Assembly: GCA_022559985.1 (NCBI GenBank)
Contig: JAFJTR010000057.1
Location: 153,660-217,659 of the forward strand
Length of the DNA stretch: 64,000 bases
DNA from: Parastagonospora avenae f. sp. tritici 18332-5
Taxonomy: Eukaryota > Ascomycota > Dothideomycetes > Pleosporales > Phaeosphaeriaceae
Reading direction: 5' to 3'
A program made the position numbers and the translations under genes. The notes beneath the pieces were generated by a model. It was not told where the DNA came from and searched no databases. It was given only the letters and a program-made list of their open reading frames with translations. The stretch's first letter is position 1, and every line of letters starts with the position of its first letter. Positions 35,851 to 47,304 of the stretch are shown here, in pieces.

Positions 35851-36605
35851 TCGCCCTTTGTATGAGTTCTGCATAATCAAAACTACGACAATGGGTGGTT
35901 TGAACTGCCTTAGAGTTTTATTCAGTCTACGTCCTGTCATCGATGTTTGCTTGAAGGCAAGTGCATACTCTGTTTGAATTCATGGATCTAGCGTATTTCA
36001 CATACCAATGAGGCCAAGATCATGCCCGGCATGGCTCACGTCGAAGTGATTGACAATTTTGCTCACAAGCGATTCATCCGCTTACATTGCCCCTCAATAA
36101 GTAGTCGTTGCAATTTGAGAGCCTACTTTCTGTAGTGGGCTACGGTCACGGCTGAGCATTAACTCCAGTTTTGCACTCACTGTTTTCACACTGCTATCAC
36201 ACATTCAACTTGCGCGGGGCGCTCGCCATCGCACAATTATCTTGGCCTAAAGCCAATAAAGCACAGTATGTTGGAGGCACGACAATGTTCCACCAAAATT
36301 TAACCTTGCCTATCGCAAACCCGGGGCTTGCGCGTTGCGCTCGAAAAACCAGAGGTGGCATGGATACTTCTATGCAGGTGCTACCCGCTAATCTACCTTT
36401 ACTACTCGCTATATAAAACACTATGACTGTCGCGAGACCCATGGCACTCATCAACTCCCGCATATGCACTATTTTCCTTCAAGGTGGATTCGGCAGGGTC
36501 GTACGGTATACTTGGTTTGTCGTTTGTTGGTCAGAGATCTCATGATTCTCGCATTGCGCTCAGTTCACCCACGAATACCTCATCGTCCATACAGAAGCTA
36601 GAATT
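35851..36605. other. intergenic, probable ABC transporter promoter
   Basis: No gene seen. Short open frames lack motifs. The TATATAAAA-like sequence near 36410-36420 may be a promoter element. Confidence 0.45.
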
Positions 36606-39600
36606 ATGTTTTCGATGACAGTTTTTACAGCCTGGCTCACAGGCGTTAAAAAATGTATGGTCTCGGCCACGGTCAGTTGGAAGTTGCTCATGGTGAGTTC
36701 CAGTTGCGAATTATGGCATAGGAACTAATCTTTTTCTAGCGAGTACTTTCCTATTCGACACCCGCAGATCGTGTGCTCCTGTTCGCATCAACCATCGCTT
36801 CCGTATGCGCTGGTTCTACCCTACCGCTTATGAACATCATCTTTGGTACACATTCTCTCCACGGCATCTCTAACAAGATTAGGTGTGTTACTGATCACTA
36901 TTCAGCACGATTGGTCAAGACTTTCAACGTCAGAGCAAGCGTGTCACCGTACGAGACACCTGCCTCGTTCATGTCCGTGATTGATGAATACGTGTAGGTG
37001 GATCCTGTGGTTTCCGGTGCCAACACATACTGATGACGAATAGTCTATACATACTGTATCTCTTCATTGGACGCTACTTCCTAGCATATCTCGCAATTGT
37101 ACGTTCCCGCGTCGTTTCCATGCTTCGTAAAGCTGATTCAATCCTAGTTCGGCTTCCGAGTTACAAGCCTTCGTACGTCGGCTGCGATACGTCTTCACTA
37201 CCTCGAATGCCTATTTCAGCAGCCGATCTCCACAATGGACGCGCTGCCGCCAGGACAAACCTCGGCCATTATTACCATCACTGCGAACACACTACAATTG
37301 GGAATCTCTGAAAGACTCTCCTCTCTCATTCAGGCCATAGCCGTTATTGCTGTAGCCTTGCTCATTGGATGCATCTACAGCTGGGAATTGACTCTAGTAA
37401 CTGCTAGCGGGCTTGTAATGATCATTGTGTGGTACTCGATCACGACGCCTTGGGTCGTTAAACGATATGCTGCTATCCAAGAGGTCGAAAGAGAGGCATC
37501 TGGCGTTGCAGCAGAAACACTAATGGGAATTCGAATGATTGCAGCCTGTGGGGCCGAGAAGAAGATGTCATTGAGATACGATAAATTGATTTACCAAGTC
37601 AGCGCTATGAGCAAAGCTTCCTCGCCTTTACTAGCTGTGCAGCATTCGCCAGGTCAGTTCAGGAAAGACTAAATCTAGTGTCTAAACTCACACGATCTTA
37701 GTGTTCTTCGTCATATTTGCGTATGTCACATGCCAATGCACCTTACTTTTCTAACTTGCCTAGTACTTTCGCACTATGCTTTTGGTACGCGGTAAAGCTC
37801 TATCTGAACCTTGAGTTTGCCAGTGTGGAAGCTCTAGTAGTGTAAGTTAGGAATCAATTTCCATGTACTTGGATTGACTGACGTTTCGAGTGTCTTGATG
37901 TCAACCATGACCATGATAGCACACTTCAGCGCCATCTCGGTACCTTTGAACGCAGCGTCTAACGCGTTGAATGCTGCATATGTCTTCTTCAAGATCATCG
38001 ACGCGCCTAAGCCGGCAACTTCTGGCTTGATAGGCGCCGCAGTATCGTTAGATGAAGACCTTACCCTTAGCGATATCGATTTCACATACCCAACACGTCA
38101 CGATGTGCGTGTCTTACAGGGCTTGAATCTTCGAATTTCCGCCGGAAAGACCACAGCTATCGTCGGACCAAGTGGTTCGGGTAAGAGTAAGCAACAAAGT
38201 CGCAGTGTTATATGGGATTCTTTCGAAGCTGACGTATTTTGCGCTTAGGCACTATAGTTGCACTCATCTCGAGATGGTACGAGCTTGGTGGCATTGATCC
38301 TATCAGCAACTATCTTCGCAATGGCGAAGTCAAGATTGGAGACACAAGTCTCAACAGCATTGATCTCCATTGGTGGAGAGCACAACTAGGCTTGGTCCAA
38401 CAGGAACCTTTCCTCTTCAACGACACCATCCACAGGAACGTCGAGTATGGACTTGTTGGTACTGAGCATGAATTCGCTACCGACGACATCAAAAGAGCGC
38501 TTGTTGAACGCGCCTGTAAAGATGCCTACGCAGAAGAGTTCATCCACAATTTGCCTGAGGTAAGCACATCCTTTCACCGAAAGGTCGCTTCCTATCCTAA
38601 CTTGGTTAGGGCTACTCGACATCCGTAGGCGAAGTTGGCCTCCAACTCAGTGGCGGCCAGCGCCAAAGAATCGCGATTGCAAGAGCCATCGTGCGTAACC
38701 CAAGTATTCTAATCTTCGACGAGGCCACAAGTGCACTGGACGTCACAAGCGAGCGTATAGTGCAAGCAGCTCTCGCCAAAGCATCGCACGGTCGCACGAC
38801 GATCGTTATCGCGCATCGGCTGTCGACCATCAAATCGGCGGATCATATCGTGGTTGTTACAAAAGGTCAGGCAATACAATCAGGAACGCACGATAGCTTG
38901 CTAGAAGAGGTCGGCGGTGCGTATTGGAAGCTGGTAAACGCCCAGAAGCTTGCGACGAGCAGCGTAAAGCCTAGGGACGACGATATCTCGACGAATGATC
39001 GAGACGACACAGGTAGCGCTATGCAAGAGAAAGAGATTTTTGACGCCCAGATTGAGCGGCAATCTATTGGGCGGCCTGTGAGCTTACCACTTGACGAAAT
39101 GGATGTCAAGGTAGATGCAGTGCAAAGTACTGCACATGATGCCAAACCCGACCAGGCGAAAGGGATCATGACAAGTTTTGCAATGCTAATTCTTGAGCAG
39201 AAACGAAACTGGTCCAGCTATGGCTTGATACTTGTTGCTGCCGCAGGTGCTGGCTGTAAGTGACACAAATCTGGTACCAGGTATGTCGCTGACCCTTGCA
39301 ACAGCATCAGCTCCTATACAAGCCTACTTGTTCGCACGACTCATCTCCGGCTTTGCGTACTGGGGTGAGGCTCTTGTTGCTGCTACATCATTCTTGTGTC
39401 TCATGCTAGTGGTTGTTGCGATAGGAATTGGGACGAGCTATCTCGTGCTCGGTTGGGTATCGAACACTGCATCGGCTGTGAGTCGCAACAACTCTTCTGG
39501 AATATAGGTGTGCTGAATCAAATAGCGTACCGTCTCAAATTATCGTCGGGAGTACTTTAGAAATATCATTTCCAAGCGAGTGGGGTTCTTTGATGACCCG

Positions 39601-41145
39601 GGTCACTCCTCCGGCCTGCTCACAGCTCGTATAGCTACCGATCCGACGCAACTACAGCAGCTGCTCGGTCTTAACATGGCCATGGTAATGATTTCGATCT
39701 TCAATCTCATCGGATGTATTGCGATTGCCATCTATTTTCACTGGAAATTTGGACTCGTTGTCATTGCATCCTCATTACCCATCATCCTTGCAGGTGGTTG
39801 GTATCGGGTGAGGCATGAAATTCGATTTGAAGAGCGCAACAACAAAGTATTCGCCGAAAGTGCGCGTTATGCCACGGAGGCCATTGGCGCAATCCGAACA
39901 GTAGCTAGCTTAACACTCGAGCGGACTGTCTGTCAAAAGTACGAGTCCATGCTCAAGGACCATACCAGCAAGTCTTGGAAAGAGGCGAGAATATCGTGTG
40001 CAGCGTTCGCGTTGAGTGATAGCCTGGTGTTGCTATGTATGGCATTCTCGCTCTGGTGAGATTACGAGAACATGGTCAATCTGAAACCTAACTGACAGAG
40101 TGCACTAGGTATGGTGGTATGCTCTTGGCCAGTGGAGAGCTCCAATCATTCAGCTTTCTCGTAGTATACATCGCCATCATACAAGGCAGCTTGGCCGCGG
40201 GACAGTGGCTAAGTTTTGGCCCAAGTAAGACCACTCAGGCTGTTCAGACCTGGAAACTGACTTTTGCAAGATTTTGCGCAAGTTTCGGCAGCTGCTAGTC
40301 GCATTCAAGTGATGCGGCCAAATGTCGTGGAAGAGAGAGACGCGACCTGTGCAGGATTTCTATCCCATCACCGATCCGCTCCGCTCTCTCATGTGCCTGG
40401 ACATGGCGCAGCTATCGAGTTTCGAAATGTGAGTTTTTATTATCCGACCCGCGACGTACCTGTGCTACGCGATGTTTCGATGAGAGTCACAGCTGGCCAA
40501 TTCGCTGCTATAGTAGGGAGCTCCGGAGCTGGGAAGACCTCTGTCATCTCCTTGTTGGAGCGATTCTACGAGCCGCAAGGAGGTGTGATACTTTACGATG
40601 ATCTGGATATAACGTCAATCCCGATGCATGTGGTGCGAGAAAGAATGAGCTTGGTAGCACAGGAGGCATCCTTATTCCGCGGGACAATTCGAGAAAACGT
40701 ATTGCTAGGGGTATCTGAAAGCGAGGTAACCGATGAAGCATTACACAAGGCTTGCAAAGACGCTGGTATCCATGACTTCGTCTTCTCCTTGCCAGAAGGT
40801 TATGAGACCGATGTTGGCCGATCTGGGGTATCACTTTCTGGAGGACAGCGGCAACGCCTTTCAATCGCCAGAGCACTCATTCGCAACCCTTCTGTGCTAC
40901 TTCTGGACGAAGCAACGAGCAGTTTAGACTCGGAGACAGAGAAGGAAGTTCAAAAAGTGTTCGAGGAGACAGGCAAGGCAAGAACAATGATCGTGGTAGC
41001 GCATCGGCTGTCGACTGTGCAAAATGCGGACATCATTTTTGTCATGCATGAGGGTAGTATCGTTGAGACTGGTAGTCACGAAAGTCTGTTGGCAAAGAAG
41101 GGCAGGTACTGGCTCATGTGCGAGGCTCAAACGTTAGGTGTATGA
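36606..41145 (+). CDS. ABC-B full transporter (multidrug/metabolite exporter)
   Basis: Fourteen exons give 1294 aa: 36606-36692, 36740-36845, 36906-36993, 37044-37098, 37148-37652, 37702-37720, 37764-37841, 37891-38186, 38249-38559, 38610-39255, 39305-39477, 39526-40055, 40109-40224 and 40271-41145. One exon is only 19 nt, and all phases agree. The layout is TMD1-NBD1-TMD2-NBD2. NBD1 has Walker A GPSGSGKS (residues 405-412, split by an intron), signature LSGGQ from 528 and Walker B ILIFDE. NBD2 has Walker A GSSGAGKT near 1085, LSGGQ and LLLDE. Each NBD ends with an AHRLST H-loop. It is a plasma-membrane P-glycoprotein type exporter, probably for the polyketide made next door. The first exon is the least certain part; a longer N-terminus from an unseen exon is possible. 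Confidence 0.92.
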
Positions 41146-41952
41146 TGTCATCAATTCAAACGTCATTGGGTCGAGTTCACACTTTTGGCTACTTCTCTTC
41201 ATTCCATTACAGTATTCATAACAAGAAGTCACCTCAAGTCAGCACTGATCTTAACGGCACATCATTTCAACGAGACTACGAAGGCTCAACGCGTCCTTGT
41301 CGCGTGCGACCGATCCGGTCTAGTGTCCTTCCTCCACATCCCGACGCTGAGATCGGACTCCAAGCTCGGCTTTCGAAGTCTTCTCTTCGGCTCCCATCCA
41401 TCAAGCACAATCTTATCTTGGGTTCAGGTGCGTCCAGATTGACTGTATGCATGTGCAGGCACATTGTGGGACATCCTTGCGACTCCATGAGGGTGGATCA
41501 ACCGCTACGGGGTATTTATCCGTTATGCGCCCCTGCATGCTTCAGGTAGTGCTTTCATCTCCAAACTCCGCTTCAAAGATCCGACCTGGTGGCGAAAGTG
41601 TTCTAGACATGCCGACACGTACCTCCGATCAAACTCGCGACTATGAGACCGATACTGCACCTGTCTTAATCGAGGTCAAAGTACATGAGCATCACACAGC
41701 TCTTCATCCCCCTTGCACTGGATATGAACAGACTCGGAGTCAATCAGAAACATTGGTCTAGACGCCATATGTACCGGGCCAGTTGAGCCGCCCATATCAT
41801 GGAACGAAATAAAGCTCGTACCTGGTAAAGGTGGTCTCTTCGTAGAATCGGCTGCAGCAAGTGATCTACATATATCAAGATCTGTTTGGCAGTATGTTTT
41901 GCAGTCAATCCTCCATTTCCTACTCCCCGGCAACCGGCACGGTACATTAGTC
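41146..41952. other. intergenic, no gene seen
   Basis: The region between two same-strand genes contains no recognisable coding sequence and should hold the promoter of the beta-lactamase-like gene. Confidence 0.45.
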
Positions 41953-43870
41953 ATGAAGGTATCAGCATGGGCTCTTCCAGCGCTTCTCTCACAACTGCCG
42001 AGCAGCTTCGCCGCGCCCAACTGCCCTCTTATCGGACCTGAATTTCCTGCTCCGCAGCGACTGGCCGAACATCCGATATGGAAAAAAGCAGTGGAAAACG
42101 TAACAGCTGTTTTTGATTACATCGATACCAGCAATATTACTGGGGTAGATAGGTTCTCATACTCCGTCCAAATCTTCTCGACCAATCCCGGAGCATCGAT
42201 TTTATGGGAGCGACATAGAACGGCGAAGGACTTACCCGCCAACACTACAGGTGTGAGAAAGGTGGATGGCGACACAGTATACCGACTAGGCAGTGTGTCG
42301 AAAGTGTTCGCTGTGCTGGCCTTCCTTGCCGAGAGGGGTGATGTTGAATGGAACCAACCTATTACCAAGTACGTACCAGAATTGGGTAAGCTTGTCGGGA
42401 GAGCTATTTCAGACGGCTTTGACAGCGTGCGCGAGACCGATTGGCACGACATTACCATCGGAGCCTTGGCTAGTCAAGTTTCCGGCTTGGGACGCGATTG
42501 TGAGTTATTCGATGGCTAGTTCATGCCGCTAGCTAATCACTCCTTAAAGATGGGGTTTTGGGAGAGATTACACAAACAGACGACATACCTGCGCATTGGC
42601 AGTATGGATTTCCTGCTTTGTCAAACGCGACAAAGCCGCAATGTGGAACCTGGCCAATTTGTACTCGAGAACGTAAGTATCCGCACTTGATCTCCGCTTT
42701 TTTTTTTGATAAATTTCAGAGTTCTTCACGGGTCTCCAGATCATGTATCCTTCCTATCCGCCGTGGCAAACGGCAACCTACTCCAACGTTGCGTACCAGC
42801 TCTTAGGCTACGCACTGGAGAACATGACTGGCAAAAAGTTTGTTGACGTACTGAATGATCGTATAATCACTCCGCTCGGCCTGAACCGAACGTATTATGA
42901 TACACCGCCTGAAAGTGTTGGAGTAATACCAGGCACGGTAAAAGATACGTACTGGGCTGCAAGCTTAGGTGATGCGAGCCCGTAGGTACTCAAACCTTCC
43001 ATTTTCTACTCGGTTCTGACCTTTTATAGCGGTGGAAACATGTATTCATCCGCCAATGATCTATCCAAGCTTGGTCGAGGGATCTTGTCGTCCAAGCTCA
43101 TCAAACCGTCCCTAACTCGTCGCTGGCTCAACCCGGTGACTTTTTCCGCCGACTTCCTCGCTTCTGTTGGTTCGCCATGGGGAATTCGTCGCATACAACT
43201 CGCCAAGGAGACGCAGCCCCATCGTACACTTAGTGTCTTAACCAAGGCTGGAACATTCCGCAAGTACACAGCTTTCATCACTCTGCTTCGAGACTTCAAC
43301 CTTGGCTTCACCATCATGATGGCTGGTACACCAGCTATCAGTAATTTCTTCGGCGCTGACCTTCTCGGTGCCGCACTCATTCCAGCCTACGACGCTGTGG
43401 CGCGCGACGAAGCAGACAAGAGATATAGCGGCACCTACGTGGCCCGATCGACATCTTCCAACGGCACATATGGGAATTCTTCCCTGACTATCAGCACCGA
43501 TCCAAACAAACCTGGTCTTGGTGTTGGCCCATGGACGAGCAACGGCACAAACATGGTTGACCTTGCGATCAAGCTACAATCAGGCTCCGAATATGCTCCA
43601 CTTAAACCTGATGCGCGTTTGTATTATACACAGCTGGATGCGAAGACTTCAAACGGTACGAGACAAGCATGGAAAGCGATCTTCGAGGATACTGGAGGTG
43701 CCGCGGCCGGTCAGCAATTGTGGTCCACTGACTGTGGTGCTTGGGTTGGTGTCACAGGCATAACGTATGGCAGTCTTCCGCTCGATGAATTCATTTTCAA
43801 CATGGATGGTAATGGGAAGGTAGTCAGCGTGGAAAATATCGCGCTTCGACTGACCTATTACAAGGGCTGA
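41953..43870 (+). CDS. secreted beta-lactamase-fold serine hydrolase
   Basis: Four exons: 41953-42499, 42550-42672, 42720-42981 and 43030-43870, giving 590 aa. The start gives a classic signal peptide of about 20 residues (MKVSAWALPALLSQLPSSFA) followed by a mature N-terminus with Cys and Pro. The class C/DD-peptidase motif SxxK is Ser114-Val-Ser-Lys117 in RLGSVSKVF, and the YxN motif is Tyr244-Ser-Asn246. Many N-glycosylation sites (NGT, NSS, NAT) fit an extracellular protein. The fold covers hydrolases and acyltransferases, including LovD, and does not imply antibiotic resistance. Its place at the end of the PKS locus suggests extracellular acyl transfer, lactone or ester hydrolysis of the product; this is inference. 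The C-terminal 180 residues form a separate beta-rich domain seen in fungal relatives. Confidence 0.9.
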
Positions 43871-44458
43871 CAGTCTCTCTCGATACTTCTTTGAATACAG
43901 TTCAATTTGATTGACGGTACATATTGTAGTCTTGGTAGCTGTACGAACATATACAATAGTACCCCAACGTCATTAGGACTTTCATGTCAACTTTTACGTC
44001 CGTATCGATCCATTATTGAATGCCCGCTATCCGGAAAACTCCCTGAAGCAGACAGAAATTGACGTTTCGATGCAAAAGTGCGCCATGCACAAGCAGTTAA
44101 AAAATAGCTACCGGTGTGGACATCCATGTGATTGTCAACACATGTGATTCTCTGTATCATTCATCCTGTGCACTAAATTAGTCCTTCAGTCCAGGACTGT
44201 TCTGCCAGCTCTTTTGTGTAAGTCTTCGTCGTCTTCTTCATGTCTCCGCGACATGGAATGTTCACAAGGTATAAAACTTCTCGAACTTTTCCACCTTTCG
44301 ATCACTATAATTATCACCACTACATTCCCCAGACCAGGAGACCAACTGCAGCATAGCATACAAAATATTACTGCGCGAACCCAAGCATACCATACCTCTT
44401 CCAAAACACAACCACACGAAATCCGATCAAGCACACATATATCCCCTACATCACCAGC
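43871..44458. other. intergenic between PKS locus and small-protein genes
   Basis: No gene seen. A TATAAAA sequence near 44270 and pyrimidine-rich DNA before 44459 look like the promoter and leader of the next gene. Confidence 0.45.
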
Positions 44459-44674
44459 ATGTCCAACCGAAAGACGAACAAGTTGCCTCCTTTCGGTCAT
44501 CCTCAAGACCGCAACCTTCCGAGCATCCAAAAAGCTCTGCATGGGGGATTAGCAGCACCCAGAGGTCAAGTATGGAAAGATTTCAATGGAAACCCAGCAG
44601 TCGGTGGGTATGACGAAAAGACCGGAGAGCGCTCGGGAGCCTACAGCAAAGGGCCAGCAGACAAGCGAAAATAA
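44459..44674 (+). CDS. small basic protein of unknown function, 71 aa
   Basis: A single exon encodes a hydrophilic protein rich in Lys, Gly and Pro, with no signal peptide or membrane segment. It ends KGPADKRK. I do not recognise a family. The ATG sits in a good context after a long pyrimidine/adenine-rich leader, and the frame has coherent composition, so I think it is real. It precedes the tandem pair of small FW-motif genes but shares no sequence with them. Confidence 0.55.
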   Translation: MSNRKTNKLPPFGHPQDRNLPSIQKALHGGLAAPRGQVWKDFNGNPAVGGYDEKTGERSGAYSKGPADKRK

Positions 44675-45252
44675 GTTAATTGATGGAAGGGGCGGATGTG
44701 GAATTTGAAACCTTCAAGCCTCGAATGCTCACGCGCTACTGGCAGTAAATTCCCAAACTCCCTCCATTACACTTGTATATATTCATTCCCAAGCATGAAA
44801 CATACAACAATCGCACTGAGTGAGCAGCGGATACAACGGGAAGTATTGCATGTCGTTGTCTGCAGCTAAACGATCGCATTTGCCTCAACTGTGAACAACA
44901 ATTTCAATCGACGAGATAACCATGTTACTTGATCGCTCATTGACTACAGCCCGCAGTGAAGATATCGCAACTGTCTCGCCTCGATTCATTAAAGCAAAGC
45001 GAGGCCGTGAATGGTACCATACATATATTCTACCCCGATCCCCACCTCTTCCCACTCTCATAAATCCCTCAATACCGCAACACAATTACCTTACTTCCCG
45101 CCCACACGTCGAAACATAATACACCCGCATCACAACAACACAAGATCTACCCACCCACCATACCCTTCGATAATCCTGAACCCAGCGCAAACCCAACCTT
45201 CTGGGAACAGAACTCCGAGCCCAAGAACTACAAAGACAGTAAGGGGAACTCC
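44675..45252. other. intergenic, upstream repeat unit of the FW-motif gene
   Basis: From about 45030 the sequence (CATATATTCTACCCCGATCC and onward) is clearly similar to 46197-46260, so the duplication includes promoter and leader. The part just before 45253 reads in frame as a further FW unit (SANPTFWEQN) but has no in-frame ATG. Confidence 0.5.
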
Positions 45253-45591
45253 ATGCCCTCTGAGACGTCAAAGAAAGCCAGCGCCAACACCGGCTTCTGG
45301 AACAGTAAAAAGACAACACCCCCCAAGGATTATCAATCAAGTAAGTAGCAGCGCGAATGACAGTTGGTTGGTATGTTGGCTGATCTTGTGGCAGACAAGA
45401 AAGTCAACGATTAGGTAGCAGCAGCGGGGGAGAACCGGCTGCCTCGCATGAACGGCTCGTCGCGCAGTGAGATGGGAAACATCGCTGGTATTGGTGGTCA
45501 CACGATGCAGTTCATGGGATGCTGGGGCCCGCCGCGGATGCAGAATGCAGATGGGAGCTGGGGAGGAGACTCGAGGATTGGGAGGGGTTGA
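45253..45591 (+). pseudogene. FW-motif small protein, copy 1, cut by TAG
   Basis: Exon 1 is 45253-45340, the intron 45341-45394 and exon 2 starts at 45395. The frame meets TAG at 45412-45414 after only 35 residues, then stays open to TGA at 45589-45591. Beyond the TAG the text (AGENRLPR...QNADG) aligns with copy 2 (RAENALPR...QHADG), where the TAG position is CAG. Exon 1 has ANTGFWNSKKTTPPKDY, matching ANGGFWNIKQKTYVANY of copy 2. So this is a duplicate truncated by a C-to-T change, or a gene now making a 35-aa peptide. Function is unknown. Confidence 0.55.
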
Positions 45592-46337
45592 TGTGTTAGT
45601 GCAAGTCAGCGACATATTAGTGAAAGACAGTGCATCTTGGAGAAGATTAAGCTGTCGAGAAATTGCGGCAAGTCTGTGGGTTCGGATCTGACTTATTGGA
45701 TTCCTCGAATTAGAGTGGACTGCGCTTCTGAAATGGATTGATGAGTGTGGTTCCATGTTCTTATGCTACTGCTCGACAATCGCAGGCAGTCTTGCTCCCG
45801 AGGTCTCCAGCACAACGTCTCAGCAACTCGCGCGTCATGACTTGATTCCTTGGCCTGCTTTTTCTACATTCCATTGTCTTCTAAAGCCCGGACGCCTACC
45901 CACCCGCTCTTCTAACCTCGACTGTTGAACGCTTTCATCGCAGCTACCCAGATCTAGCTTCTGTATTCCTCTTGCAGTATTTGAAAGCGCCGTGACGAGA
46001 CTATTGCTTGCTGTCGGTCCCGAGGTCACTTGTACAGCACCGCATACCACAAATACATCATTTGCCTTCAAGAGTTCCACCATCGAATACCAAAGTATCA
46101 AACAAACACCACGCAAACCCTCGGTAAAGACATCTTGCCGTCACTTCTCCCCGTTTCCATCCCTAACCCAGTCCCATTCGCAGTTCCAGAAACCTACATA
46201 TACCCCACCCCGATCCCCCCCTCCTCTCCTCTAATAAATCTCTGAACGCCGCAACGCAACAAAACTACCACCTTCCAGCCCACACCAACAACTCCAGCAT
46301 CCACAACAAGATATTCACATTCATCTCCGGCACTACC
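45592..46337. other. spacer between tandem duplicates
   Basis: No gene seen in the first part. From about 46190 it is the duplicated pyrimidine-rich promoter and leader of copy 2 (compare 45030-45120). Confidence 0.5.
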
Positions 46338-46628
46338 ATGCCCGGCAACGGCTCAGTCGACAAAGAAAGCCCGGCAAATGGTGGCTTCTGGAATATCAAG
46401 CAGAAGACATACGTCGCGAATTACAAATCGAGTAGGTAGTAGCGCGGACAAAGTGTAAAACGTGCTGATGTCGTGGTAGACAAGAAAGCCAGAGATCAGG
46501 GAGCGAGTAGAGCGGAAAACGCACTGCCTCGGAGACATACGACGCAAAATTATGGTGCGCCACGAGCGCAGCATGCAGATGGGTGTGGAGGGGGTGAAGT
46601 GCTGGGGTGTGGAGGGGCTGAGAGGTGA
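46338..46628 (+). CDS. FW-motif small protein, copy 2, 80 aa
   Basis: Two exons: 46338-46431 and 46480-46628. The 48-nt intron sits at the same place and phase as in copy 1. The protein begins MPGNGSVDKESPANGGFW, has a short basic middle with the conserved YKSNKK-type junction, and ends in a Gly/Cys-rich tail (two GCGGG/GCGGA-like stretches). There is no signal peptide. Homology to copy 1, conserved splice sites and a shared leader support it being a real gene. I do not know its function. Confidence 0.55.
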
Positions 46629-47304
46629 CTTTGGGGATTTTGCGACGGCGAGAAGGGTTACTTAGTGTTTGAGACTTTGGCGCCAGTACAGTGGAAAGGT
46701 TGAATGCCCAGGTCTGGCTCTCTGCGTCGCGTGAAATGTACCGGCTATTAAACCTTGTTATTGGCAGGACTATAACGCCATACTCTTCAATCTCTCTCAT
46801 TTCACCCCGACCCATACCCTCATCTGCACCACCACCTCCTCGCCCCACCCACAGGCGGCGCATTCCTTATCCCACCAACCCTCCCCTTCGCCCTTCGCCC
46901 TTCGCCCTATACCCCAACCCCTTCTCCTGCCCCACGGCCCCGGCAAAATCGATCGAGTCCGCGGTACTTTGCTGCCTTTTGGTTTCCGGCCGATCGATGG
47001 GGCGCAGGGTGTGGGATCGGCATTGTGGATGCGATGGAGATGGAGATATGGAGATGAGGAGGGAAGGGAAAGGAGGGGGGTTTAAGAGTGGTCAGGAAGG
47101 AAAGAAAGAAACCAAAAAGTCAAACATTTGGAGAAAGGACGAGATATGAGATGAGACAGGACAAATATGACGAGCTAGGATGTGCATCACGTCTCGTACT
47201 ACTTTGCAATCATGCTGAACTACCAGGACCAAGGGAATGCAGATGCAAATATGTAAATTTAAGTTAGGGCTTGGATTCATGTATAATCCGCGTCATGTAC
47301 ATGT
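46629..47304. other. intergenic, no gene seen
   Basis: It lies between a plus-strand and a minus-strand gene, so it contains two 3' ends. Open frames here lack motifs. Confidence 0.45.

Noticed and set aside
36606..41145. ABC transporter as a frameshifted pseudogene because its frames change many times
   Set aside because: Every frame change coincides with a 43-62 nt GT-AG intron of matching phase, and all nucleotide-binding motifs are intact.
41953..43870. Antibiotic-resistance beta-lactamase
   Set aside because: The fold also covers esterases and acyltransferases common in fungi. Eukaryotic secretion signal, introns and cluster context do not point to beta-lactam hydrolysis.
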